Shown here one piece after another: positions 53,184 through 61,761 of a stretch of 64,000 nt of DNA (position 1 is the stretch's first letter; every line of letters begins with the position of its first letter). The stretch comes from Raskinella chloraquaticus (SeqCode). GTDB taxonomy: Bacteria > Pseudomonadota > Alphaproteobacteria > Rhizobiales > UBA4765. The stretch spans positions 1 to 64,000 of the forward strand of contig DEZK01000004.1 of NCBI GenBank assembly GCA_002365175.1, in the 5' to 3' direction. The notes under the pieces were generated by a model. It made no database searches. It was not told the DNA's origin and was given only the letters and a program-made list of their open reading frames with translations. The position numbers and the translations under genes were made by a program.

Positions 53184-54101
53184 TCATGCCACACGGATGC
53201 GCGGATCAAGCCAGGCATTGGCAATATCTGCCATCAGCGTCAGTCCGACATAGACGAGGGAGAGCAGGAGGACGACCACCTGCATGACCGGAAAATCCTT
53301 GTTGGCGATGCTCTGATAGGCGAGGTAGCCCAGGCCATCGAGGGCGAAGATGGTTTCAATCACCACCGAGCCGCCAAGCAGGAACCCTAATTGAACCGCC
53401 GTCAGGGCGACCACCGGCACGATGGCGTTGCGCAGCGCATGCTTGAAGATGACCAGCCGCGCCGGCAGGCCCTTGGCGCGCGCGGTGCGGACATAATCCG
53501 CCGACAGGACCTCGATCATGCCGGCCCGGATGAGCCGCATGAAAGCCGGCGCGGCATAGTAACCAAGCGCAATCGTCGGCATGACGAAATGCTTCCACGT
53601 GCCTGATCCCGACACGGGCAGCCAGCGCAATGTGATCGAAAAGACCATGATCAATAACAGCGCGAAGAAAAAATTCGGCAATGCCTGCCCGATGACGGCC
53701 AGGCCAAGCGCCAGCCGGTCAATCAGGCTGTTGCGGTAAAGAGCAGCGATGATGCCAAGGGGGATGGCAATGAGAAGCGAGAAGACGAGAGAGGAGAGCC
53801 CGAGCACAAGTGTTGTCGGCAGCTTGGAAAGGACGAGGCTCGCTACATCGGTCTTGAAATAGAGCGAGGTGCCGAAATCACCGCTCATCACCCGCCACAG
53901 CCACTCGCCATACTGGACGATCACCGGCCGGTCGAGGCCGTAAATTTTGCGCACGGCCTCGATATCAGCCTGCTGCGCGCCCTCGCCGGCAAGCGCGGTT
54001 GCCACATCGCCCGACAGCCGCAATAGAAGGAAAGCGATGATCGACACCGCCAGCGCAACCGCCAGCGCAAGAGCGAGCCGCGTGACAACAAAACGGGCCA
54101 T
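53184..54101 (-). CDS. ABC importer permease, DppB/OppB-like
   Basis: 305 residues with six transmembrane segments. The EAA loop RTARAKGLPARLVIFKHALRNA (about 205-226) and the periplasmic QYGEWLWRVMSGDFGTSL segment are hallmarks of DppB/OppB. It starts 10 bases after the substrate-binding protein gene stops and ends one base before the DppC-like start. Confidence 0.93.
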   Translation of the reverse strand: MARFVVTRLALALAVALAVSIIAFLLLRLSGDVATALAGEGAQQADIEAVRKIYGLDRPVIVQYGEWLWRVMSGDFGTSLYFKTDVASLVLSKLPTTLVLGLSSLVFSLLIAIPLGIIAALYRNSLIDRLALGLAVIGQALPNFFFALLLIMVFSITLRWLPVSGSGTWKHFVMPTIALGYYAAPAFMRLIRAGMIEVLSADYVRTARAKGLPARLVIFKHALRNAIVPVVALTAVQLGFLLGGSVVIETIFALDGLGYLAYQSIANKDFPVMQVVVLLLSLVYVGLTLMADIANAWLDPRIRVA

Positions 54102-54110
54102 GGGCAGGGC

Positions 54111-55634
54111 CTACTTGTATCGCATCTCCCAGAAACGCGGCAGCTCGTCCGGGTATGCCTTGAAGTCAAGCGCCGCTGCCGCCGCGTAATAAACCGGCAG
54201 CGAGTAAAGCGGGACTGCATAGGCCTTGTCGGCGATGATCTTGAGCGCGCCTTTATAGGCGTCCTTGCGCGTCGCCAGATCGACCGAATTATCACCTTTG
54301 TTCAGCAGGTCGCGCACCGTCTCGTCGCGGGTGATATCTTCGGCTCGGAAGGCAAAATAATTAGGTGTTGAAGCCGACGTGTCGTTGACCGAAAACGACC
54401 CCCAGGTCTGGTGGGTCAGCATCGCCTTGCCCGACGTGATCACATCACGAAGGGCGGCGTATTGCAGGAAGCGCAGATTGGTGCGAATGCCGACCGCCTT
54501 GAGATAGCCGATGATGGCTTCCGTCTGGTTGCGTTCGCGGTAGGCGACGATGTCGAGATCAAGACCGTTGGCAAAACCAGCTTCGGCGAGCAATGCTTTC
54601 GCCTTGGCCGGATCATAGGCGTAGCGCGCAGCCCCCTCATCGGTACAGCCAACCTGGGTGGGGAAGCAGATCGTCGCCAGCGGGCGCGACCCCGCACCGA
54701 CAATGTTCTTCACCATCGCTTCGCGGTCAATTGCATGGTTGATCGCCCGACGCACCCGCTCATCGCGCAGCGCGGGCGCTGGCGTATTGTCGAGAATGTT
54801 CATCTGCATGAACACAATGCGCATCGTCTCGCCGGAGACGACCTGGAGCGTCGGTACGGCCTGCAACTGGTCGGCCTGGTCCTTCGGCACGCTCATGATG
54901 AAATCGAGACCATCGGACAGAATTTCTGCCAATTGCGTCTGACGATCGGGAATAAAGCGAATGTCGATCCTGTTGATTTTTGCCTGCGCCTTCGGGGAGG
55001 CTTTGAAATAGGCGGGGTTCCGCTCCAGCGTGATGGATTTGCCCGGTGAGTAGGCCGTGACCTTGAACGGGCCTGAACCCACCGGCTTCTCGTTCTGCCC
55101 CTTCGGGCCAACCTTCTCATAATAGGCATGGGGGTGGATCACCACCGGGCCAGCGAAATATTCGATGGCTGCCGGAAACACCTTCTTGGTCGTCACGCGG
55201 ACGTGGTATTTGTCGATCTTCTCCGCCTTGTCGATCCAGCTCACATTGGTCTGGGTTACGACTTTGCTTTCAGGCTTTGACACAAAATTCAGCGTATAAA
55301 CCACGTCATCGGCGTCGAACTCGTCGCCATTATGGAATGTCACGCCCTGACGCAGCATGAATTCATACGTTCTGTCGTCAATCTGCTTCCAGCTTTCGGC
55401 GAGCTGGCCCTTGTACTCATTCGTCTGCGGATCACGATAGATCAGCGTGTCCCACACATGCTGGCCGATAATGACGCCAATGCGGACATTGTTGAAATAG
55501 GGATCGACATTCTCCGGCGCCTGATCATAGGCAAAGCGGATGGAGTTATCGGCCTTGCCGGCGCTGGCAGGAAGCGGCGCGACAAAGACCCCGAGCGCCA
55601 GGACAAATCCCACAATCCATTTGCCAGCCATCAT
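54111..55634 (-). CDS. ABC importer substrate-binding protein, family 5 (Dpp/Opp/Nik type)
   Basis: 507 residues from ATG 55634 with GGGGAG upstream. The signal peptide (about 1-23) ends near PASA. The mature chain matches SBP_bac_5, with DRTYEFMLRQGVTFHNGDEF, GSGPFKVTAYSPGKSITLERNPAY and DERVRRAINHAIDREAMV. It carries the solute to the permeases. Such proteins bind peptides, opines, sugars, nickel chelates or organic acids. Genes immediately upstream encode a CoA-transferase and a hydratase, which hints at a carboxylic-acid-containing ligand. Confidence 0.92.
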   Translation of the reverse strand: MMAGKWIVGFVLALGVFVAPLPASAGKADNSIRFAYDQAPENVDPYFNNVRIGVIIGQHVWDTLIYRDPQTNEYKGQLAESWKQIDDRTYEFMLRQGVTFHNGDEFDADDVVYTLNFVSKPESKVVTQTNVSWIDKAEKIDKYHVRVTTKKVFPAAIEYFAGPVVIHPHAYYEKVGPKGQNEKPVGSGPFKVTAYSPGKSITLERNPAYFKASPKAQAKINRIDIRFIPDRQTQLAEILSDGLDFIMSVPKDQADQLQAVPTLQVVSGETMRIVFMQMNILDNTPAPALRDERVRRAINHAIDREAMVKNIVGAGSRPLATICFPTQVGCTDEGAARYAYDPAKAKALLAEAGFANGLDLDIVAYRERNQTEAIIGYLKAVGIRTNLRFLQYAALRDVITSGKAMLTHQTWGSFSVNDTSASTPNYFAFRAEDITRDETVRDLLNKGDNSVDLATRKDAYKGALKIIADKAYAVPLYSLPVYYAAAAALDFKAYPDELPRFWEMRYK

Positions 55635-55708
55635 CCATCTCCCCTGCCAGACCATACCCGTCCGCTCCGCCATTCTGCCGAGAACGAGGCTGCAGGCAAG
55701 CCGGTTGT

Positions 55709-56869
55709 TTATTCGCGAGAAATCCCGACAGCCTCGCCGTCGGCGAATTCGGCAAGGATCGCTGCCGTATGCTGACCCAGAGCCGGGACCCCATCCATGC
55801 GCCCCGTCCATGCGCTGCCCGCCACCGGCATGAGGCTGGGGATGGCTCCGTTGGGTGTCTCGACCATGCCCCATCGGGCGCGAGCGGCAAGTTGCGGGTG
55901 CGCCCACACATCGGCAAGGCTGTTCACTCTCGCCGTGCCGATGCCGGCGTTATCGAGCCGGGCCATCGCCGTGGAGGTCGACAACCCGGCAAGCGTTGGC
56001 ACGACGATATCGTCAAGCAGCGCGCGGTGCTGCGCCCGCCCGGCATTGCCACGAAAACGCACATCGCTGGCCAGATCCGGGCGCTCAAGAACGATAGCCG
56101 CAAAGCTCTCCCATTCGCGGTCGTTCTGCAGGCCAAAGAGCACCACGCCATCCGCCGTCTTGAACGGCCCGTAAGGGTAGATCGTCGCGTGCTCGGCACC
56201 TGAACGGGATGGCGGGCTCGCCCCGTCACAGGCGTAGTAGAGCGGATAGCCCATCCATTCGGTGAGCGCTTCCAGCATCGAGATATCAATGATGTCACCC
56301 TCGCCCGTTCGTTCCCGCCGGATGAGAGCGGCCAATATCGCGCTTTCCGCCGCAACGCCCGCAGCAATATCGACTATCGAAATGCCTGCCTTGACGGGTG
56401 TCTCCGCAGTTCCGGTGATTGACAGGAAGCCGCCCTCTGCCTGGATCAACAGATCATAGGCTTTGCGCGCCGACCACGGCCCCCCTTCGCCGTAGCCGGA
56501 AATCGAACAGCAGATGAGACGGGGATGCGTTGCCCGCAAGGCTGGCGCATCAAGACCAAGGCGGGCAACGGCGCCCGGCGCCAGATTCTGGATAAAGACG
56601 TCGGCGTGCGCGATGATGCGCTTCAATGCCGCAACATCATCGGCCTGCTTGAGATCGAGCGTCAGACTTTCCTTGGAGCGGTTGCACCATACGAAATGGC
56701 TCGACAGGCCACGCGCCCGCTCGTCATAGGCACGCGCAAAATCGCCGCCATCCGGGCGCTCGACCTTGATCACCCGCGCGCCCTGGTCGGCAAGCCTGCG
56801 GCTGCAATAGGGCGCGGCAATCGCCTGTTCGAGCGACACAACCAGCAACCCGTCGAGAGGGCGGGTCAC
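55709..56869 (-). CDS. CaiB/BaiF (family III) CoA-transferase
   Basis: 386 residues. The N-terminal GLLVVSLEQAIAAPYCSRRLADQGA and the segment ISIVDIAAGVAAE, whose Asp167 aligns with the catalytic Asp of formyl-CoA transferase, are intact. The enzyme moves CoA between two carboxylic acids, often dicarboxylic or branched. Its start overlaps the hydratase stop by four bases (ATGA), so the two enzymes are translationally coupled, and the SBP gene follows 74 bases downstream. The neighbours suggest activation of an imported acid. The acid itself is not identified. Confidence 0.9.
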   Translation of the reverse strand: MTRPLDGLLVVSLEQAIAAPYCSRRLADQGARVIKVERPDGGDFARAYDERARGLSSHFVWCNRSKESLTLDLKQADDVAALKRIIAHADVFIQNLAPGAVARLGLDAPALRATHPRLICCSISGYGEGGPWSARKAYDLLIQAEGGFLSITGTAETPVKAGISIVDIAAGVAAESAILAALIRRERTGEGDIIDISMLEALTEWMGYPLYYACDGASPPSRSGAEHATIYPYGPFKTADGVVLFGLQNDREWESFAAIVLERPDLASDVRFRGNAGRAQHRALLDDIVVPTLAGLSTSTAMARLDNAGIGTARVNSLADVWAHPQLAARARWGMVETPNGAIPSLMPVAGSAWTGRMDGVPALGQHTAAILAEFADGEAVGISRE

Positions 56870-57723
56870 GAGATCACATCCTGCCGGGCGATCTGGGCCT
56901 CAGCCCGCATGGCCACACTGCCATCATCCTTGCACGCCCACAGCTTGATTACACCCTCGCCGTCGGGCGGCGACCCGTGCAGGGACAAATTGGCTCCGTC
57001 AAAGGCGGGGGACAAGGCACGAAAGCGGTAGGTCGCGACGGTTGCTCCCGGCATATGACGATGAACAAGATCAAGGAGCAGCGTCGCAATCAGCGGTCCA
57101 TGAACGACGAGGCCCGGATAGCCCTCGACCGCCGTCACATAGGGTCTGTCATAATGGATGCGATGACCATTGAAGGTGAGCGCTGAATAACGAAACAGCA
57201 GGACGGCATCGGGCACAAGATCGCGCCGCCATATGCCCGCAGGAGCCGTTTCGCCAGAAAGCTTGACCGCCGCACCCGTGGCCCCGCGATAGACGATATC
57301 ATGCTCATCGCTCACCAGCAGCGCGCCGCCTGCCTGCGAAATCTCATGGCGAACGGTGACGAACACCAGTTCGCCCGAGGCGCCCTGCTTGCGCGCGACC
57401 GAGGCAATTGTCGATCGCCGCTCGACCGCCATGCCGATGCGCATATCGCCATGAAAAGTCAGGCGGCTGCCAGCCCACATGCGCCGTGGCAGGTGATGGA
57501 CCGGCGGCAGGAACCCGCCGCGCAACGCGTGACCGTCCGTTCCGATCTGTGATTGCGGCGTCTGCGGCAGGAAGAGGCACCAATGGCCGAGCGGACGCAG
57601 CGCCGCGCCATCCCCGCTCACACCTGAATCAAGCGTTGCGTCCAGGCGATCGACAAGGCCGGCCGTCACAATGTCGTGCGCCATCTCGCTGCGCCCGATC
57701 CAGTCCTCATAGGCGTCGCTCAT
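56866..57723 (-). CDS. MaoC/HTD2-type hydratase, 3-methylfumaryl-CoA (mesaconyl-C4-CoA) hydratase-like
   Basis: 285 residues from ATG 57723 (MSDAYEDWIGRSE); the open frame extends further upstream without conservation. It matches the double-hot-dog FAS1-like/HTD2 dehydratase family, with GHWCLFLPQTPQS, HALRGGFLPPVHHLPRRMWAGSR and LVFVTVRHEI. In Chloroflexus, family member Meh hydrates 3-methylfumaryl-CoA; other members act on itaconyl- or related C5 CoA esters. It heads the seven-gene operon. Substrate assignment is inferred by family only. Confidence 0.83.
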   Translation of the reverse strand: MSDAYEDWIGRSEMAHDIVTAGLVDRLDATLDSGVSGDGAALRPLGHWCLFLPQTPQSQIGTDGHALRGGFLPPVHHLPRRMWAGSRLTFHGDMRIGMAVERRSTIASVARKQGASGELVFVTVRHEISQAGGALLVSDEHDIVYRGATGAAVKLSGETAPAGIWRRDLVPDAVLLFRYSALTFNGHRIHYDRPYVTAVEGYPGLVVHGPLIATLLLDLVHRHMPGATVATYRFRALSPAFDGANLSLHGSPPDGEGVIKLWACKDDGSVAMRAEAQIARQDVIS

Positions 57724-57828
57724 CTTCCCTCCCCTGCAAACAACCAGGATATCCCTCGCCAATCGACAACGGAAACTGGCAGGATGGCAAGCACGCGACC
57801 CACCGCGTTTCACATCAGGGAAAACATC

Positions 57829-58212
57829 ATGGCTGAAAGCGAACAATTCAACAAAGGCCTCGAAATCCGTCGCCAGGTGCTGGGGGCTGATTATGTCGAT
57901 GGCTCGATCGCCCGCGCCGACGACTTCATGATGGCGTTTCAGCGCATCACCACCGAATGGTGCTGGGGCTTTGCCTGGACCCGTCCGGGCCTTGATCTCA
58001 AGACGCGCTCGATGCTCAATCTCGCCATGCTGACCGCACTCAGCAAGCCAAGCGAACTGAAGCTTCATGTCAAAGGGGCGCTTGCCAACGGCGTCACCGT
58101 GGAGGAGATCAAGGAAATCATCCTCCACGCCACCGTCTATTCCGGCATCCCCGCCGGGCTTGAAGCCTTCAAGGCTGCCCATGAGGTGCTGAAGAGCGAA
58201 GGTGCCCTCTAA
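57829..58212 (+). CDS. Carboxymuconolactone decarboxylase family protein (PcaC-like)
   Basis: 127 residues from ATG 57829 with AGGGAAAAC upstream. The CMD fold is clear: RRQVLGADYVDGS, LDLKTRSMLNLAMLTALSK and GVTVEEIKEIILHATVYSG. No CxxC pair is present, so it is of the PcaC decarboxylase type rather than an AhpD peroxidase. PcaC removes CO2 from 4-carboxymuconolactone in protocatechuate breakdown, but no other pca gene is near. It is divergent from the hydratase/CoA-transferase/importer operon (105-base gap), so a role in that pathway is a reasonable guess. Confidence 0.88.
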   Translation: MAESEQFNKGLEIRRQVLGADYVDGSIARADDFMMAFQRITTEWCWGFAWTRPGLDLKTRSMLNLAMLTALSKPSELKLHVKGALANGVTVEEIKEIILHATVYSGIPAGLEAFKAAHEVLKSEGAL

Positions 58213-58688
58213 CCCGGATGATTTTCCCGGCGCATATGAAACGTCGGCAGGCCGGAGCGCGGGTTCTCCGCTGTTGCCGCCACGACAAAGCCGTGGCGGC
58301 GGTAAAAGGCGAGCGCCCGCACATTGGCCTGGTTGACATGAAGGTCAAGGCCGCCAGGACAGCGCACTTTTGCATACTCCATGAAGCGCGCCGCCAGCCC
58401 GCTACCCCACTGCTCGGGGTCGACAACGATCTGGTCGATATAGCCGGTCGCCGGGGTCAGCACGAGAAATCCCGCCAGCCTGCCATCATCACCTTCACCA
58501 ACCAGCACCTCGCCAACCGGCAGCATCTCATTGACCCAGCGCGCGCGCCACCACGGCAGACGGGCGGCAAAATCAATCTCGGGCAGGGTGTGGCGCCAGG
58601 CGCGTTCCCACACGATGAGTGCCGGCTCAAGATCGGCCTCGCGATAGGGTCTGAGGCGCCATTCCACCTCGCGGACGCTCTGGTTCAC
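58209..58688 (-). CDS. GNAT-family N-acetyltransferase
   Basis: 159 residues with the GNAT core: LVLTPATGYIDQIVVDPEQWGSGLAARFMEYA, in which QWGSGLA is the acetyl-CoA pyrophosphate-binding loop (Q/R-x-x-G-x-A), and the C-terminal NVRALAFYRRHGFVVA. It transfers acetyl from acetyl-CoA to an amine; substrate unknown. Its start overlaps the stop of the MotB-like gene upstream by one base, so the two may be co-transcribed. The PcaC-like gene is convergent and overlaps the stop by four bases. Confidence 0.9.
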   Translation of the reverse strand: MNQSVREVEWRLRPYREADLEPALIVWERAWRHTLPEIDFAARLPWWRARWVNEMLPVGEVLVGEGDDGRLAGFLVLTPATGYIDQIVVDPEQWGSGLAARFMEYAKVRCPGGLDLHVNQANVRALAFYRRHGFVVAATAENPRSGLPTFHMRRENHPG

Positions 58689-59716
58689 TAGCGCTCCGTC
58701 AGCTTCAGTTCGATCCGCCGGTTGCGCGACAGGCTCTCGACATCATCGCCCGTCTCGATGGGCTGGAATTCACCGAAGCCGGCGGCCACCAGCCGTTCCG
58801 CCTTGACACCGCGGCTGATCAGGTAGCGCACCACCGAAATCGCCCGCGAGGCTGACAATTCCCAGTTGGAGGGAAACTGCCCGGTTGCAATCGGTCGCTT
58901 GTCGGTGTGGCCATCCACGCGCAAAACCCAGTTGATTTCCGCGGGTATCTGTCCTTCGAGATCGACCAGCGCGGCTGCCAGCTTGTCGAGTTCGGCCTCG
59001 GAGCCCGGCTTTAATTCATTGAGCCCCTGATCGAAGAAAAGCTCGGATTGAAAAACGAAGCGATCGCCCACCACCCGCATATCGGCGCGGCTGCCCAGAA
59101 TATCGCGCAAACGGCCAAAAAAGTCGGAGCGATAGCGCGACAATTCCTCGACCTTCAACGCCAGCGCCACATTAAGCCGGCGCCCGAGATCAGCGATGCG
59201 CGATTGATTGTCGCTGTCACGGGTCTGCGAGACCTGAAGGGCTGCTTCAAGCGAGGTCAATTGTCGCCGCAGCGCCGATATCTGCTGGTTGAGGGCCTCG
59301 ATCTGCGCCAGCGCGCGTTCAGCAACCCCGCGCTGATCCTCAACCTGGCGCGCCAGACCGGCAAGCCGCGCATCGCCATCGCCGCCTTGCTGGCGGGCAT
59401 TGTCAACCTCGATCTGCAGGCGCGCCCGCTCGCGGGTCGCCTTTTCGAGATCCCCGGCAAGCGTGCCGACACGACTTTCCAGCTCCTGCTTGCCGGAACG
59501 CTCGAGGCCAAGCAGCACCGTCAGATCAGCAATCTGGCGATTGAGACGACTGAGCACCGCATCGCGCCCGTTCAGCTCCTGCGACAGGTAGAACTGCGCC
59601 AGAATGAAGACCGACAGCAGGAAGATGAAGACCAGCAGCAGCGTTGACAGCGCATCGACGAAGCCCGGCCAGTAATCCAGCCGTTCACGCCGCCGTGCCC
59701 GCCCCATGATGCTCAT
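58688..59716 (-). CDS. MotB/OmpA-domain protein (TM + coiled coil + peptidoglycan-binding)
   Basis: 342 residues: one transmembrane helix (about 16-42) with Asp21 in WPGFVDALSTLLLVF, the position of the proton-binding Asp of MotB. A long coiled coil (about 55-200) and an OmpA-like domain (about 215-342) with RVDGHTDKRPI and LSASRAISVVRYL follow. The gene overlaps the MotA-like gene by four bases. It is probably the stator-like partner of the MotA-like protein. No flagellar genes are present. The C-terminal Arg-rich end is typical of OmpA-domain proteins. Confidence 0.88.
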   Translation of the reverse strand: MSIMGRARRRERLDYWPGFVDALSTLLLVFIFLLSVFILAQFYLSQELNGRDAVLSRLNRQIADLTVLLGLERSGKQELESRVGTLAGDLEKATRERARLQIEVDNARQQGGDGDARLAGLARQVEDQRGVAERALAQIEALNQQISALRRQLTSLEAALQVSQTRDSDNQSRIADLGRRLNVALALKVEELSRYRSDFFGRLRDILGSRADMRVVGDRFVFQSELFFDQGLNELKPGSEAELDKLAAALVDLEGQIPAEINWVLRVDGHTDKRPIATGQFPSNWELSASRAISVVRYLISRGVKAERLVAAGFGEFQPIETGDDVESLSRNRRIELKLTER

Positions 59717-60717
59717 GGGCGACGCTCAGCGCGGACAGCGATAATCATCTCTTCCAACCGCTTCAATGTCTGGTTCTGGTTGGCATTCTGGTTTTCAACC
59801 CAGTCGCGGATGAGTTGCTGTTCCTGGCGCATGTGCTGCACCAGCCCCTGGATACCCTCGCTCAAGGTCGCCATCGCTGCTGTCGATTTGGAGGTGCCTT
59901 GCGTGTCGCTGAGCTGGCCGCTGATGCGCTCCAGCATGGCGGCAAGATCGCCCGACATCAGCGAGGCCGGCGCCGGCGCCGCCCCTGAAGATTCGCTCAT
60001 CACCTCGGTCTGCGTCGACAGCCAGTTTTCAAATTCCTGGAAGAAGCGGTTTTGCGCCTGCCCCGCCTGCAGATCGAGAAAGCCGAGGATCAGCGATCCC
60101 GCCAGTCCGAGCAGCGAGGATGAAAAGGCCGTGCCCATCCCGGCCAGCGGCGCAGCAAGCCCCACTTTGAGATTTTCCAGCACCGATCCGCTTTCGCCGA
60201 CCCTGACATCAAGGGCAGAAATCGTCTTGCCGATGGAGGTCACGGTCTCGGTGAGGCCCCAGAATGTGCCAAGCAGACCAAGGAAAACCAGCAGCCCGGT
60301 CATATAGCGCGTGACGTCGCGATCCTCATCCAGCCTGCCGCCCAGCGAATCGAGGATGGAACGCATAGCCGCCGGGCCGATCTGCACCTTGCCCACCCGG
60401 TCGCCCAGCAGCGCTGCCATCGGCGACAACAGCACCGGGCCCCGCACCAGTACCTTGTAGGGCACATCGCTCCCGCCACGATAGGCATTGGCCCAGCGCA
60501 CTTCGGGAAACAGACGTGCCACCTGCGCCAGCACCAGAATGATCCCGAGCGCCAGCACCATGACGATAACGCCATTGAGAAAAGGATTGGCGGCGAACGC
60601 CACGAGAAGCTGTCGGTGGGTCGCGGCAACCACAAAGATCACCAGGATCAGAAACAGCACCATCCTGATCAGAAAGATATGCGGTGAGGAGAGCTTGGTC
60701 GGATCGCTGCGCTCCAT
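59713..60717 (-). CDS. MotA/TolQ/ExbB-like proton channel protein
   Basis: 334 residues from ATG 60717 with GGAGGT upstream; a further ATG at 60819 gives an unrelated leader. Hydrophobic segments at about 17-35, 45-66, 140-160 and 185-215 surround FLGLLGTFWGLTETVTSI and AGMGTAFSSSLLGLAGSLILG, the family's pore motifs. A C-terminal helical region follows. It is likely the proton-conducting subunit for the adjacent MotB-like protein. In Hyphomicrobiales, this pair is conserved away from flagellar clusters; function is not established to my knowledge. Confidence 0.86.
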   Translation of the reverse strand: MERSDPTKLSSPHIFLIRMVLFLILVIFVVAATHRQLLVAFAANPFLNGVIVMVLALGIILVLAQVARLFPEVRWANAYRGGSDVPYKVLVRGPVLLSPMAALLGDRVGKVQIGPAAMRSILDSLGGRLDEDRDVTRYMTGLLVFLGLLGTFWGLTETVTSIGKTISALDVRVGESGSVLENLKVGLAAPLAGMGTAFSSSLLGLAGSLILGFLDLQAGQAQNRFFQEFENWLSTQTEVMSESSGAAPAPASLMSGDLAAMLERISGQLSDTQGTSKSTAAMATLSEGIQGLVQHMRQEQQLIRDWVENQNANQNQTLKRLEEMIIAVRAERRP

Positions 60718-60845
60718 GACACCTCCAGGGAATGCGAACAGAAACAAAGGCGCGTCAGATACGAGTTGTAGTGATGGTTCGTGACAAAATAGCGGTACCC
60801 GGCATGCCCCGTCCAGCACCCCGAGGCCGGCCTCCTTAGGCCGTT

Positions 60846-61637
60846 CTAGCGAGCGGGCGCCAGCAACCGCAGCAATTCGCCATGGACCGTTTCATTGCCG
60901 GCAACCACATCGCCATCCTTCAGCATATTATCCCGATCAGAAAAATCGCTGACCAAACCACCGGACTCGCGCACCAGAACGATGCCCGCCGCCATATCCC
61001 ACGACGACAGGCCACGCTCCCAGAACCCGTCGAAACGACCAGCGGCAACAAAGGCGAGGTCGAGGGCGGCGGCACCGAACCGCCGGATACCGGCAACACG
61101 CGCCATCACCAGCTTCAATTCTTCGACATAATTGGCATGGTTGCCACGCCCCATATGCGGCACGCCTGTACCAATCACGGTGCGCGACAGGTCGCTTCGC
61201 GCCGACACGCGCAGGCGGCGCCCGTCAATATAGGCGCCCTTGCCGCGCTCGGCGACAAATAACTCATTCGTGATGGGGTTGAGCACGACACCAGCGATCA
61301 TCACCCCTTCGCGCTCAAGCCCGAGAGAAACCGCAAAATGGGGGATGCCGTGGAGAAAATTGGTCGTGCCATCCAGCGGATCGATATGCCAGCGATGGGT
61401 CCGGTCGCTACCCTCGATGATGCCTGCTTCCTCCATCACCAGCCCGTAGCCGGGGCGGGCATGTTCAAGAACCTGACGGATGGTCTCTTCGGCCCGCCGG
61501 TCCGCCGCTGAAACGAAATCCCCCGGCCCCTTGATCGACACCTGCAGGTTCTCGACTTCGCCGAAATCGCGCGCCAGACCCCGGCCGGCCTTGCGCACCG
61601 CTTCGACCATGACATTGAGTGTAGCTGAACGCTGCAT
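60846..61637 (-). CDS. suhB: Inositol monophosphatase family protein
   Basis: 263 residues. The metal-binding motifs MEEAG (near 68-72), WHIDPLDGTTNFLHG (about 83-97) and SSWDMAAGIVLVRESGG are intact. It hydrolyses inositol monophosphates and related sugar phosphates; in E. coli SuhB also affects rRNA transcription. The gene lies between the MotA-like gene and the Sel1-repeat gene on one strand, with 124 bases of non-coding sequence before it. Confidence 0.93.
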   Translation of the reverse strand: MQRSATLNVMVEAVRKAGRGLARDFGEVENLQVSIKGPGDFVSAADRRAEETIRQVLEHARPGYGLVMEEAGIIEGSDRTHRWHIDPLDGTTNFLHGIPHFAVSLGLEREGVMIAGVVLNPITNELFVAERGKGAYIDGRRLRVSARSDLSRTVIGTGVPHMGRGNHANYVEELKLVMARVAGIRRFGAAALDLAFVAAGRFDGFWERGLSSWDMAAGIVLVRESGGLVSDFSDRDNMLKDGDVVAGNETVHGELLRLLAPAR

Positions 61638-61761
61638 GGGATCCCTGTGTATCAGAACGGCTGGCGAGGTCGTGCCGCCTTGCGGTCACCGCCTTTGGTG
61701 GTCCACGAGTGGCCAGCCTCACGGCCGGCGGCTAATTAACAGGCTTTGTGCCGTTTGCCCA

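Noticed and set aside
58688..60717. Zorya-type phage-defence module based on the MotA/MotB-like pair
   Set aside because: ZorA/ZorB resemble this pair, but no ZorC, ZorD or ZorE helicase/nuclease gene is adjacent. Neighbours are a GNAT acetyltransferase and inositol monophosphatase, and the pair is of a kind conserved in Hyphomicrobiales.
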